From the NCBI GenBank assembly GCA_946617655.1, contig CAMOKL010000005.1, forward strand, positions 6,094-70,093: a DNA stretch of 64,000 nt, read 5' to 3'. Positions within the stretch are counted from its first letter, which is position 1; each line of letters begins with the position of its first letter. This DNA comes from Anaeroplasma sp902783745. Its GTDB lineage: Bacteria > Bacillota_I > Bacilli_A > Acholeplasmatales > Anaeroplasmataceae. A model generated the notes under the pieces. That model saw only the letters and a list, made by a program, of their open reading frames with translations, did no database searches and was not told the origin of the DNA. The position numbers and the translations under genes were made by a program. This document shows positions 46,103-56,615 of the stretch, in pieces.

Positions 46103-46155
46103 GAGGCAAAGGAGCCTGATGTATTATGCATCTTATGCTCCCTTGCCTCTTTTTT
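46103..46155 (+). terminator. Leader terminator (attenuator) of the glnN operon
   Basis: GAGGCAA.GGAGC (46103-46115) pairs with GCTCC.TTGCCTC (46137-46149), 12 pairs and one mismatch, then six T. It ends 20 bases before the glnN ATG. Confidence 0.9.
46104..46117 (+). promoter_or_regulatory. ANTAR-type hexaloop hairpin in the glnN leader
   Basis: AGGC-[AAAGGA]-GCCT: four-pair stem, six-base loop with A1 and G4. It uses the same bases as the 5' arm of the terminator, so it acts as a natural antiterminator. A second hairpin GATG-[TATTATG]-CATC (46118-46132) follows directly, but its loop has seven bases. Confidence 0.6.
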
Positions 46156-46175
46156 ATTTGTTAAGGAGGAAATTT

Positions 46176-48257
46176 ATGAAACAGGTACAAGATTATTTTG
46201 GATGTTTGGTGTTCGATGACAAAGTTATGAAGTCAAGATTATCTAGTGATGTTTATAAATCATTAAGAAAAACAATAGATAATGACACTGAATTAGATTT
46301 ATCAGTTGCAAATTCTGTAGCGCAAGCTATGAAGGATTGGGCAGTTGAAAACGGAGCAACACATTATACACATTGGTTCCAGCCAATGACAGGTACAACT
46401 GCTGAAAAGCATGATAGCTTTATTTCACCTGATGCAGATGGAAGAGTTATTATGGAATTTAAAGGAAAGGAATTAGTAAAAGGTGAGCCTGATGCATCAT
46501 CATTCCCATCAGGTGGTCTTAGAGCTACTGCTGAAGCAAGAGGATATACTGCATGGGATCCTACATCATACGCTTTTATTAAAGACAAATGCTTATGTAT
46601 TCCAACAGCATTCTGTAGTTATGGTGGTGAAGCATTAGATAAGAAGACACCACTTCTTCGTTCAATGCAAGCATTATCAAAACAAGCAATAAGAATTTTA
46701 AAATTATTCGGTCATACTGATATTAAAAATGTTAAGACTACAGTAGGTCCAGAACAAGAATACTTCTTAATTGATAAAAAGTATTATGATAAAAGACCTG
46801 ATTTAATATATACAGGTAGAACATTATTTGGTGCAATGTCTCCTAAGGGACAAGAATTAGATGATCATTATTTTGGTATTATTAAGCCAAGAGTTCAAGC
46901 ATTTATGAATGAATTAAATGAAGAATTATGGAAGCTTGGTATTCTTGCAAAAACTGAACATAATGAGGTTGCACCAGCACAGCACGAGCTTGCTCCTATA
47001 TTTTCAACAACAAATGTTGCTGCAGACCATAATCAAATTACAATGGAGCTTATGCAAAAAATTGCTAAGAAACATGATTTAGTTTGTTTACTTCATGAAA
47101 AACCATTTAAGGGTGTTAACGGAAGTGGAAAGCACAATAACTGGTCTATGTCTACAAATACCGGCCTAAATCTATTAGAACCAGGTGCTACTCCATGGGA
47201 TAATGCACAATTCTTATTATTCCTAGTTTCTGTTATTAAAGCAGTTGATGAATATCAGGATTTATTAAGAATTAGCTGTGCTTCTGCTTCAAACGACTTC
47301 CGTTTAGGTGCAAACGAGGCACCTCCTGCAATCATTTCTATTTTCTTAGGTTCTGAATTACAAAATGTATTAGATCATATTGAAACAGGTAAGGCATTAA
47401 AGAGTAATGGTAGCTCATTCTTAAAGATTGGTGCGGATGTATTACCACCATTACCAAAGGATTCAACAGATAGAAACAGAACTTCTCCTTTCGCATTTAC
47501 AGGAAACAAATTTGAATTCCGTGCATTAGGTTCATCCGATTCAATCTCTTGTTGTAACATTATGTTAAATACTGCGGTTGCACAAGTATTAAAGGAATTC
47601 GCTGATACTTTAGAAAAATCTACTGATTTTGATAAAGATTTACATGAAATCATTAAGGATACAATTATTAAACATAAGAGAATTATCTTTAATGGAAATG
47701 GATATGATGAAGCTTGGGTTTCTGAGGCTAAAAAGCGTGGATTATTAAATTTAGCATCTACACCTGAAGCATTACCATATTATATTGATCCAAAGAACAT
47801 TAAATTATTTAAGGATAATAATATATATTCAGATGCTGAAATTCATGCAAGATATGAAATTGGTCAAGAACATTATTGTAAGGTTGTAAATATTGAAGCT
47901 AAAACTGCAATTGATATGACTTTAAAAGGATATTTACCAACTATTTCAAAATATACTTATTCTTTAACTAAAAACATTCAAATGAAAAAGAATTTAGCTA
48001 TTGATACTACATATGAGGAAGCTGAATTAAATGTTTTATCTAATGGATTAAGAGATGCATTTGTTGAAGTAACTTCTTTAAAGGGGGCATTAACTCATAT
48101 TCCATCAAAAATTGAAGAGGCTTCACTATATTATAGAAACAAAGTCTTACCTAAGATGGAATCATTAAGAAATATTATTGATTCTTTAGAAGAACATGTA
48201 GATAAGGAAGTATGGCCATATCCTACATATGGTGACTTATTATTCGGAGTAAGATAA
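46176..48257 (+). CDS. glnN: Glutamine synthetase type III
   Basis: 693 residues from ATG 46176 (AAGGAGG at 46163-46169). An in-frame ATG at 46119 lies inside the leader terminator and is rejected. GSIII hallmarks: ATHYTHWFQPMTGTTAEKHDSF, SFPSGGLRATAEARGYTAWDP, GPEQEYFLIDK, NEVAPAQHELAPIF, KGVNGSGKHNNWSM, GANEAPPAIISIFLG and RNRTSPFAFTGNKFEFRALGS. Normal length for the family. First gene of the rightward operon. Confidence 0.96.
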   Translation: MKQVQDYFGCLVFDDKVMKSRLSSDVYKSLRKTIDNDTELDLSVANSVAQAMKDWAVENGATHYTHWFQPMTGTTAEKHDSFISPDADGRVIMEFKGKELVKGEPDASSFPSGGLRATAEARGYTAWDPTSYAFIKDKCLCIPTAFCSYGGEALDKKTPLLRSMQALSKQAIRILKLFGHTDIKNVKTTVGPEQEYFLIDKKYYDKRPDLIYTGRTLFGAMSPKGQELDDHYFGIIKPRVQAFMNELNEELWKLGILAKTEHNEVAPAQHELAPIFSTTNVAADHNQITMELMQKIAKKHDLVCLLHEKPFKGVNGSGKHNNWSMSTNTGLNLLEPGATPWDNAQFLLFLVSVIKAVDEYQDLLRISCASASNDFRLGANEAPPAIISIFLGSELQNVLDHIETGKALKSNGSSFLKIGADVLPPLPKDSTDRNRTSPFAFTGNKFEFRALGSSDSISCCNIMLNTAVAQVLKEFADTLEKSTDFDKDLHEIIKDTIIKHKRIIFNGNGYDEAWVSEAKKRGLLNLASTPEALPYYIDPKNIKLFKDNNIYSDAEIHARYEIGQEHYCKVVNIEAKTAIDMTLKGYLPTISKYTYSLTKNIQMKKNLAIDTTYEEAELNVLSNGLRDAFVEVTSLKGALTHIPSKIEEASLYYRNKVLPKMESLRNIIDSLEEHVDKEVWPYPTYGDLLFGVR

Positions 48258-48279
48258 TAATTTTTAGGAGGGGAATATA

Positions 48280-50091
48280 ATGAACATTAACGACATTAGT
48301 GGCGTTTTTGGCGGTACTGGTCTTTGGGCAATCATTGGCTGTGCATTAATATTCTTTATGCAAGCTGGATTTGCCATGGTAGAAACAGGTTTTACACGTG
48401 CTAAAAATGCTGGAAATATTATGATGAAGAACCTAATGGACTTCTGTATTGGTACTGTAACATTTACATTACTTGGTGGTGGATTATTATTAGGTGAAGA
48501 TGCATTAGGAGGATTCTTAGGATTACCTACTATGGGTGTATTCACTGATTTTAGTAATTTCGATTGGTTATCATTTATTTTTAACTTATTATTCTGTGCA
48601 ACTGCATCTACTATAGTATCTGGTGCTGTTGCTGAACGTACTAAATTTAGTGCTTATTGTATTTATTCAGCTATTATTTCATTAATTATTTACCCTATTG
48701 AAGCTCACTGGGTTTGGGGAGGCGGATGGCTTTCTCAATTAGCTATTACTTGGGGTATTAATGAAGGTAACTGGATTGGATTTATTGATATTTCTGGTTC
48801 TGCTGCTATCCACTCTGTTGGTGGTGTATGTGCTTTAATTGGTGCATGGATGATTGGCGCAAGAACAGGCAAATATATTAGAGATGATGCTGGTAAGGTT
48901 ACAAAAATTAACGCATTCCAAGCACACTCAATTCCACTTGGCGCACTTGGTGTATTTATTCTATGGTTTGGCTGGTATGGATTTAACTCAGCTCCAGCTT
49001 CTACTATTGAAGAGGTTGCACAAATATTTGCAACAACAACAATTGCACCTGCAGTTGCAACATGTTCATGCTTATTATTAACTTGGATTAAGAATGGTAA
49101 GCCTGATGTATCTATGTGCTTAAATGCATCTTTAGCAGGTCTTGTTGCAATAACTGCTGGATGTCATGCAGTTGATGCAATCGGTGCTGCAATAATTGGT
49201 GTAATATCAGGTATATTAGTTTATGCATCAGTAATTATTATTGATACAAAATTACATATTGATGATCCAGCAGGTGCTATTTCAGTACACTTTGTAAATG
49301 GTGTATTTGGTACTATTGCTGCAGGATTATTTGCAACATCAAAATCATTCTTAGGAATTGATGGTCCTATTTATGCATTAATCCATGGTACTTCTTTTGG
49401 CCATGGTATGGCAGTATTAGGAATTCAGCTAATCGGTATTGTATCAATTGTTTTATGGGCTGGAGTTCTAATTTTTATAACATTCTTCATTCTAAAGAAA
49501 ACAGTTGGTATTAGATGCAGTGTTGAAGATGAAATTAAGGGTATGGATATATCTGAACATGGTCTTCTATCAGCATATGCAGATTTCGTTCCTGCAGTAG
49601 ATCCAATTGATTATTCACTTGATAAGAACTATAAAGCATTAATTGTATCTGGAGATACTCCATTACCTGAAGCTGTACCAGTTTCAGTTGTTGAAGATGT
49701 AACTGATAGTAAATCGCCTGAGGTTACAACAGGATTCAGTAAAGTATCTATTATATGCAAAGAAAGAATGCTTGAATCATTAAAGGAATCTTTAATGGCA
49801 ATTGGAATTACAGGTATGACTGTAACACACGTTATGGGTTGTGGTGTTGAAAAAGGACAACCAGAATACTACCGTGGTGTTAAGGTTGAAGCAACATTAC
49901 TTCCAAAAGTACAAGTTGATGTAGTTGTTGCAAAAGTCCCAGTTAGACAAGTTATAGATGTTGCTAAAAAGACATTATACACTGGTCATATTGGAGATGG
50001 AAAGATTTTTGTATATAACGTTATTAACGCAGTTAAGGTTAGAACTGGTGAGGAAGGTTACCAGGCATTACAAGATTTACAAGAATCTTAA
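48280..50091 (+). CDS. amt: Ammonium transporter fused to a PII signalling domain
   Basis: 603 residues. Residues 1-425 are an Amt channel with 11 helices: FFMQAGFAMVETGFTRAKNAGNI, the twin histidines in SGSAAIHSVGG and GAISVHFVNG, and the pore region. After a variable linker comes a complete GlnB/GlnK domain (about 487-603): KVSIICKERMLESLKESL, the T-loop VEKGQPEYYRGVKV with its Tyr, and TGHIGDGKIFVYNV. Normally GlnK is separate and plugs the channel; here the plug is tethered. Preceded by AGGAGG, 22 bases after glnN. Confidence 0.95.
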   Translation: MNINDISGVFGGTGLWAIIGCALIFFMQAGFAMVETGFTRAKNAGNIMMKNLMDFCIGTVTFTLLGGGLLLGEDALGGFLGLPTMGVFTDFSNFDWLSFIFNLLFCATASTIVSGAVAERTKFSAYCIYSAIISLIIYPIEAHWVWGGGWLSQLAITWGINEGNWIGFIDISGSAAIHSVGGVCALIGAWMIGARTGKYIRDDAGKVTKINAFQAHSIPLGALGVFILWFGWYGFNSAPASTIEEVAQIFATTTIAPAVATCSCLLLTWIKNGKPDVSMCLNASLAGLVAITAGCHAVDAIGAAIIGVISGILVYASVIIIDTKLHIDDPAGAISVHFVNGVFGTIAAGLFATSKSFLGIDGPIYALIHGTSFGHGMAVLGIQLIGIVSIVLWAGVLIFITFFILKKTVGIRCSVEDEIKGMDISEHGLLSAYADFVPAVDPIDYSLDKNYKALIVSGDTPLPEAVPVSVVEDVTDSKSPEVTTGFSKVSIICKERMLESLKESLMAIGITGMTVTHVMGCGVEKGQPEYYRGVKVEATLLPKVQVDVVVAKVPVRQVIDVAKKTLYTGHIGDGKIFVYNVINAVKVRTGEEGYQALQDLQES

Positions 50092-50108
50092 TTTATAAAT
50101 TATAGCTA

Positions 50109-50132
50109 TGTGTCTAGATTTATCTAGGCACA
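50109..50132 (+). other. Intergenic hairpin between amt and asnB
   Basis: TGTGTCTAGA-ttta-TCTAGGCACA, 10 pairs (one G-U). The following bases are not T-rich, so it is more likely an RNA stability or processing element or a weak terminator. Confidence 0.45.
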
Positions 50133-50159
50133 TTAGCCATTTTAAAAGGAGATTAAAAT

Positions 50160-51743
50160 ATGTGCTCAATAATGGGATATATAGGAAATGATAGCTTAGA
50201 TAAATACATTAAGGACTTTAATAACACTATATCTAGAGGTCCTGATATGACAAGAATCATAAATCTTAAAAAAGGTGGTTTCATTGGATTTCATCGTCTT
50301 GCAATAATGGGACTAAATGAAAGTGGTATGCAACCATTTCAATTAGGAAATAAAATTTCAGTTTGTAATGGTGAAATATATGGATTTAGAAAGCTAAAGG
50401 AGGATTTAATTAATAAAGGATATACATTCAAAAGTGATTCCGACTGTGAAATTATTCTTCCATTATACAATTTATATGGTACTTATATGTTCAAAATGCT
50501 AGATAGTGAATTTGCAATGATAATTTATGATGGAGATACAAATCAATTTATTGCAGCACGTGACCCTATCGGTATAAGACCTCTTTATTATGGTTATAAT
50601 AAATTTAATGAAATAGTATTCGCATCAGAACCTAAAAACTTAATAGATGTATGCGATAAAATATTACCATTCCCACCAGGACATTATTTTTACAATAATG
50701 AATTTCATTGTTATTCAGATCCAACTAAAGTAGATAAGGTAATTGATGATAGTCTAGATGAAATATGCAAAAACATACATGATAAATTAATTAAAGGTGT
50801 TGAAAAAAGATTAGATTCAGATTCACCAATAGGATTCTTATTATCTGGTGGTCTTGATTCTTCTTTAGTTTGCGGTATCGCAACTAAGATTTTAAACAAA
50901 CCATTAAGGACTTTCGCAATAGGAATGGAAAAAGATGCAATTGATTTAAAATATGCAAAAATGGTTGCATCATTTATTGGTTCAAAACATACTGAGGTTA
51001 TATTCACTAAAAAAGATATATTTGATGCTTTAGAAAATGTAATATATTCTCTTGCAACATATGATATAACAACAATCCGTGCTTCTATTGGTATGTATCT
51101 AATTTGTAAATATATACATGAAAACACAGATTTAAGAGTAATTCTTACAGGTGAAATTTCAGATGAGTTATTCGGATATAAATATACCGATTTTGCACCT
51201 AACGCTAAGGAATTCCAAGCTGAGGCAGTAAAAAGAATCAATGAAATACATATGTATGATGTATTACGTGCTGATAGATGTATTGCCGCAAATTCACTTG
51301 AGGCAAGAGTTCCATTTGGAGATTTAGATTTTGTTAAATATGTAATGTCTATTAATCCTGAAGTTAAAATGAATAAATATAATATGGGAAAATACTTACT
51401 AAGACATGCATTTGAAAAAGATAATCTAATACCATATAACATTTTAATGCGTGATAAAGCCGCATTTAGTGACGCTGTAGGACATTCAATGGTAGATTAT
51501 TTAAAAGATTATGCTAATAATCTTTACACTGATGAGGAATTTGTGATAAAATCTTCTTTGTATTCTTTTGCAAAGCCATTTACAAAAGAGTCTCTATTAT
51601 ATAGAGAAATATTTGAAAAATACTATAAAGGACAGGCTGAAATGGTAAAAGATTTCTGGATGCCTAACAAAAACTGGGAAGGCTGTAATGTGAATGACCC
51701 TTCCGCAAGAGTATTATCAAATTATGGCAATTCTGGTAAATAA
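50160..51743 (+). CDS. asnB: Asparagine synthase (glutamine-hydrolysing)
   Basis: 527 residues. Class II glutaminase with Cys2 (MCSIMGYIG), HRLAIMG, VCNGEIYG and SDCEIILPLY, then the AMP-forming synthetase domain with LLSGGLDSSLVCGIA and LTGEISDELFGYKY. It converts aspartate and glutamine to asparagine and glutamate. RBS AAAGGAG. It follows the transporter in the rightward operon and is 11 bases before purF. Confidence 0.95.
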   Translation: MCSIMGYIGNDSLDKYIKDFNNTISRGPDMTRIINLKKGGFIGFHRLAIMGLNESGMQPFQLGNKISVCNGEIYGFRKLKEDLINKGYTFKSDSDCEIILPLYNLYGTYMFKMLDSEFAMIIYDGDTNQFIAARDPIGIRPLYYGYNKFNEIVFASEPKNLIDVCDKILPFPPGHYFYNNEFHCYSDPTKVDKVIDDSLDEICKNIHDKLIKGVEKRLDSDSPIGFLLSGGLDSSLVCGIATKILNKPLRTFAIGMEKDAIDLKYAKMVASFIGSKHTEVIFTKKDIFDALENVIYSLATYDITTIRASIGMYLICKYIHENTDLRVILTGEISDELFGYKYTDFAPNAKEFQAEAVKRINEIHMYDVLRADRCIAANSLEARVPFGDLDFVKYVMSINPEVKMNKYNMGKYLLRHAFEKDNLIPYNILMRDKAAFSDAVGHSMVDYLKDYANNLYTDEEFVIKSSLYSFAKPFTKESLLYREIFEKYYKGQAEMVKDFWMPNKNWEGCNVNDPSARVLSNYGNSGK

Positions 51744-51754
51744 AGGAGCATATT

Positions 51755-53194
<1,440 letters not shown>

Positions 53195-53199
53195 AATAT

Positions 53200-53230
53200 G
53201 GCTCATATCACCTGATATGAGCCTTTACTT
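53200..53230 (+). terminator. Terminator of the glnN-amt-asnB-purF operon
   Basis: GGCTCATATCA-cc-TGATATGAGCC followed by TTTACTTTA, six bases past purF. Confidence 0.88.
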
Positions 53231-53354
53231 TATCTTATTAAATTAATAGGTCTATTTTTATATTGAACATGTAAATTAATTAATAATATAACCATATTTA
53301 TTATGCCTCATTTCAATATACCATCAAAAATTTTCAATATAATATCTTTTTTAA

Positions 53355-53382
53355 GTACCAAAAAACCAGCCCTAAGGCTGGC
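53355..53382 (-). terminator. Terminator of the 112-residue gene
   Basis: On the minus strand, GCCAGCC-tta-GGGCTGG followed by six T, 11 bases past the stop. Confidence 0.88.
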
Positions 53383-53393
53383 TATATTTATAA

Positions 53394-53732
53394 TTATAGA
53401 TTCATTAAATCATCGCATTTTGCAAGAATTTGACGGAAATCAAAATCATCTGTTTTAACAAGTATAAGCTTCTTCATAAATCCAACTTTTCTTAATTCTG
53501 CTGTCTTAAGAATAGGATATAATTTTTCTGAATAATGCTTCATTAACTGATTTCTTTTACCATTTGGCATAACATATTCATTTAATGGTTCAAAAAATGG
53601 TTCAATCTTTGCCCAAACTTTAGGATCTAAAGACTTATATTGTTCCATTGTTTCTTTATCATCGTATGTAATCATTTCTTTTAATTCTCTTAATACTGAT
53701 TCTAACATATGGTTGTAATAATTATCTTGCAT
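53394..53732 (-). CDS. Hypothetical protein
   Basis: 112 residues, soluble and helical, with charged ends and no motif I recognise (DPKVWAKIEPFFEPLNEYVM is the most distinctive stretch). RBS AGGAGG is seven bases before the ATG. It is a separate unit with its own terminator. A cre-like TTGAAAACGTTTATA (53828-53842) lies about 100 bases upstream. Confidence 0.65.
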   Translation of the reverse strand: MQDNYYNHMLESVLRELKEMITYDDKETMEQYKSLDPKVWAKIEPFFEPLNEYVMPNGKRNQLMKHYSEKLYPILKTAELRKVGFMKKLILVKTDDFDFRQILAKCDDLMNL

Positions 53733-53858
53733 TTTTCAATTCCTCCTAAAATCTATATAGTTATATCAAACATAACGTATTATATCAATAATTAATTTCT
53801 ATTCAAGGAAAAATTAACTTTATTTCATTGAAAACGTTTATAGTATATCTTAGTATTA

Positions 53859-55607
53859 TTATTTCTTTAAATGTTCCATCAATTCTATTGCGATTGATTT
53901 TGGTATACCCGTATCTATTATATCACAAAGTTTTGCATTTTTAATAGCATCAATCGTAACAAATTTTTTTATTAATGCTTCTTTTCTCTTCTTGCCTAAT
54001 CCTTTTACACCATCAAGATATGAAGAAAAGAACCCTTTTGCTTTTTGACTTCTAAAGAATGAAATTGCATAATCATGTACTCTTTGTGAAATATCTGAAA
54101 TTAAGATAAACACAGGATCATTCTTATCTATTTTTATAAAATCTTCACGGAAAAACAAAATAGTAGCTTTATGATGATCATCCTTTTGAATACCTAAAAT
54201 AGGTATATCAAGACCTAATGATTTAATAACATCTTGTGCAGCGTGAACCTGTATTTCACCACCATCCATTATTATTAAATCAGGCATTTTTTGATCTTCC
54301 ATTAATAATCTATAATATCTTCTATAAACTACTTCTTTCATTGATTCATAATCATTTGCGCCAGTAACTGTCTTAATATGATATTTTCTAAAATCATTAG
54401 GAGAAGGTCTACCATGCTTATATACAACCATACCAGAAACAGGATATTCACCAAATAGATTTGAGTTATCAAATGCTTCTATTACCTCTGGTGTATTAAT
54501 ACCAAGTATTTTACCTAATCTATCTATTGTTTCATTACGCTTTAATACTTGATTCTTATATATATTTCTTCTGTTTTCTAAATTAAATTTAGCATTATAT
54601 AATGCCATATCTAGCAATTCTTTTTTTCTTCCTAGTTGTGGTTCTATTACTAATGCTTCTGTAATTTCATCAAGACCATCAATTGCAGCACCTGTAATTG
54701 CAACCTCTTTAGGTTTAGTTGTTGAATCATAAAATTGTTGTAAATATGAAGCAACAATTTCTTCTTTAGCATCATATTTTGTAAATATTGATTGATGATT
54801 AGAAATAATATTTCCTAATCTTGTTACAATAATATTTAATGATATTTCATCATCATCTTCATATATTGCAATATAATCTCTACTTGTTAAATCATTAATT
54901 GCTATCTTTTGCTTTGATATTGTATATTCAACAGATTTAATTTGGTCTCTATATTCTCCTGCAAGCTCAAATTGCAAGTTATCTGATGCATCCTGCATCT
55001 TTTCTTTTAACATATTAATTACATCATTAGCATTACCATTTAAAAATGATGCAACTTCATTTTTATAATTCTTATAATCAATATCTTTATTTATGCATGG
55101 TGCAAGACACTGATGCATATGATAATAAAGACATGTCTTATCAGGTATATGATTGCATTTTCTAAATGGATATAATCTATTTAATAAATCTACAGTTTGT
55201 CTTGCAGCATATACATTTGGATATGGTCCAAAGTATCTTGCAACACCTTTTCTTCTTTTATTTCTTGTAACTATTATTCTTGGGTGCAATTCATTTGTAA
55301 TTGCAATATATGGGTATGTTTTGTCGTCAGTAAGCTGAATATTATATTTAGGGTTATATTGTTTAATTAAATTAATTTCTAAAACTAAAGCCTCACGTTC
55401 AGATGCTGTAATAATATATGTAAAATCTCTAATTTCAGAGACAAGCTTAGTTGTTTTAGCATTATGAACGCCATGAAAATAGCTTCTTACTCTATTCTTT
55501 AAATTTTTAGCCTTACCTACATAAATTATTTCACCATTAGAATCTCTCATTTGATATGAACCAGGAGAATCTGGTAATAATTTAAGCTTTTCTTCTATTA
55601 TTCCCAT
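53859..55607 (-). CDS. uvrC: UvrABC excinuclease subunit C
   Basis: Makes both incisions in nucleotide excision repair. 582 residues. GIY-YIG nuclease (LPDSPGSYQMRDSNGEIIYVGKAKNLKNRVRSYF split over residues 11-44), Cys-rich segment (CNHIPDKTCLYYHMHQCLAPC), UVR domain, RNase H-like 5'-incision domain with IIMDGGEIQVHAA, and C-terminal helix-hairpin-helix (VKGLGKKRKEALIKKF). It lies 51 bases past rpoZ, with the rpoZ terminator between. Confidence 0.96.
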   Translation of the reverse strand: MGIIEEKLKLLPDSPGSYQMRDSNGEIIYVGKAKNLKNRVRSYFHGVHNAKTTKLVSEIRDFTYIITASEREALVLEINLIKQYNPKYNIQLTDDKTYPYIAITNELHPRIIVTRNKRRKGVARYFGPYPNVYAARQTVDLLNRLYPFRKCNHIPDKTCLYYHMHQCLAPCINKDIDYKNYKNEVASFLNGNANDVINMLKEKMQDASDNLQFELAGEYRDQIKSVEYTISKQKIAINDLTSRDYIAIYEDDDEISLNIIVTRLGNIISNHQSIFTKYDAKEEIVASYLQQFYDSTTKPKEVAITGAAIDGLDEITEALVIEPQLGRKKELLDMALYNAKFNLENRRNIYKNQVLKRNETIDRLGKILGINTPEVIEAFDNSNLFGEYPVSGMVVYKHGRPSPNDFRKYHIKTVTGANDYESMKEVVYRRYYRLLMEDQKMPDLIIMDGGEIQVHAAQDVIKSLGLDIPILGIQKDDHHKATILFFREDFIKIDKNDPVFILISDISQRVHDYAISFFRSQKAKGFFSSYLDGVKGLGKKRKEALIKKFVTIDAIKNAKLCDIIDTGIPKSIAIELMEHLKK

Positions 55608-55626
55608 ATTTTTACCCTCTTTAGAA

Positions 55627-55652
55627 AAATAAAGTGGTCAAAAGACCACTTT
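55627..55652 (-). terminator. rpoZ terminator
   Basis: On the minus strand, AAAGTGGTC-tttt-GACCACTTT then ATTTTTCT, six bases past rpoZ and before uvrC. Confidence 0.85.
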
Positions 55653-55658
55653 ATTTTA

Positions 55659-55910
55659 TTAATTCTTCTTGAATGTTATCTTTGTTAGATCCTGAAGTAT
55701 TTCTTCAAGAGCAATGCCAATTGGTTTATAGCATAGTGGATCAGGTAAGTTATCTGATTCACCAAGTGGTGTATAGCCATCCTCTTCTTCAATAATCTTT
55801 GCACGTCTTGCAGCTGCATATGCTAATTTATATTTTGAATCAATCTTTTCTAATAATTCATCAATTGAAGGATAACGCATTCCATCATATTCTTTATCTT
55901 TAGTATCCAT
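55659..55910 (-). CDS. rpoZ: RNA polymerase omega subunit
   Basis: 83 residues. MRYPSIDELLEKIDSKYKLAYAAARRAKII and the distal YKPIGIALEEILQDLTKI are the two conserved omega blocks. The N-terminus carries ten extra residues before RYPSID. It follows gmk, the common gmk-rpoZ arrangement. Confidence 0.92.
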   Translation of the reverse strand: MDTKDKEYDGMRYPSIDELLEKIDSKYKLAYAAARRAKIIEEEDGYTPLGESDNLPDPLCYKPIGIALEEILQDLTKITFKKN

Positions 55911-55986
55911 AATAAATCCTCCATTTACATTTTGTTATTATATCACAAATAAGATTACGTAGTAAAGTTATTATTTTAATTGCATC

Positions 55987-56601
55987 TTATTTTTTTAACA
56001 TTTTTATATATTCATCATATACTCTTATTCTTTTTGAATGCTCTGCATTTATGATTTCTAATATTCTTTTTGCAGCATCAGATACATTATCATTTACTAC
56101 AATATAATCATAGAATCTAGCCTCAGGGAATTCAGAATCTGCCTTTTTAATACGTTCCTGAATAACTTCTTCAGTTTCAGTACCACGGCTCTTTAATCTT
56201 TCATATAAATCCGCTTTTGTTGGTGGTACTAAGAAAATTAATACTGCCTCAGGTAATTTATGCCTTACCTGTGTTGCACCATTGACTTCTATTTCTAATA
56301 ACATATCATCGCCTTTATTAATGCACTCCTCAATTTTATCTAATGGAGTACCATAATAATTACCAACAAATTGTGCATGCTCTAAAAATTTATTCTTTTC
56401 AATTCTTTTAATAAATTCATCCTTAGTAACAAAATAGTAATCCTTACCATCTTCTTCACCAGGTCTTTTTTGTCTTGTTGTCATTGAAATAGAATACTTA
56501 AGCTTATCTGTTAAATTAAATAATTCCTTTCTAACTGTGCCCTTACCTACACCAGAAGGACCTGATAAAACTATTAATAAACCTTTCTGTTTAATATTCA
56601 T
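55987..56601 (-). CDS. gmk: Guanylate kinase
   Basis: Phosphorylates GMP to GDP. 204 residues. P-loop GPSGVGKGTVRKEL (12-25), the GMP-binding SISMTTRQKRPGEEDGKDYYFV, and LLEIEVNGATQV, LIFLVPPT, RLKSRGTE. RBS AGGAGG. In a minus-strand run with two small hypotheticals upstream and rpoZ downstream. Confidence 0.96.
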   Translation of the reverse strand: MNIKQKGLLIVLSGPSGVGKGTVRKELFNLTDKLKYSISMTTRQKRPGEEDGKDYYFVTKDEFIKRIEKNKFLEHAQFVGNYYGTPLDKIEECINKGDDMLLEIEVNGATQVRHKLPEAVLIFLVPPTKADLYERLKSRGTETEEVIQERIKKADSEFPEARFYDYIVVNDNVSDAAKRILEIINAEHSKRIRVYDEYIKMLKK

Positions 56602-56615
56602 ATTACCAAAACCTC

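Larger units (their letters stand above)
45837..46175. other. Divergent control region of the two nitrogen operons (339 bp)
   Basis: No gene. It holds two outward promoters (45931-45959 minus; 46053-46081 plus), each followed by a leader with a terminator and an alternative six-base-loop hairpin. About 90 bp between the promoters contain two AAATAAAATT motifs (45969, 46032) and TTCATTCAA-type short repeats that could bind an activator. Confidence 0.8.

Noticed and set aside
46119..46175. In-frame upstream start for glnN adding 19 residues
   Set aside because: That ATG lies inside the leader terminator stem, lacks an SD and encodes a segment foreign to GSIII; ATG 46176 has AAGGAGG at the right distance.
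50711..51442. 243-residue minus-strand ORF inside asnB
   Set aside because: It lies wholly within the conserved asnB coding region, has no RBS and encodes no recognisable protein.
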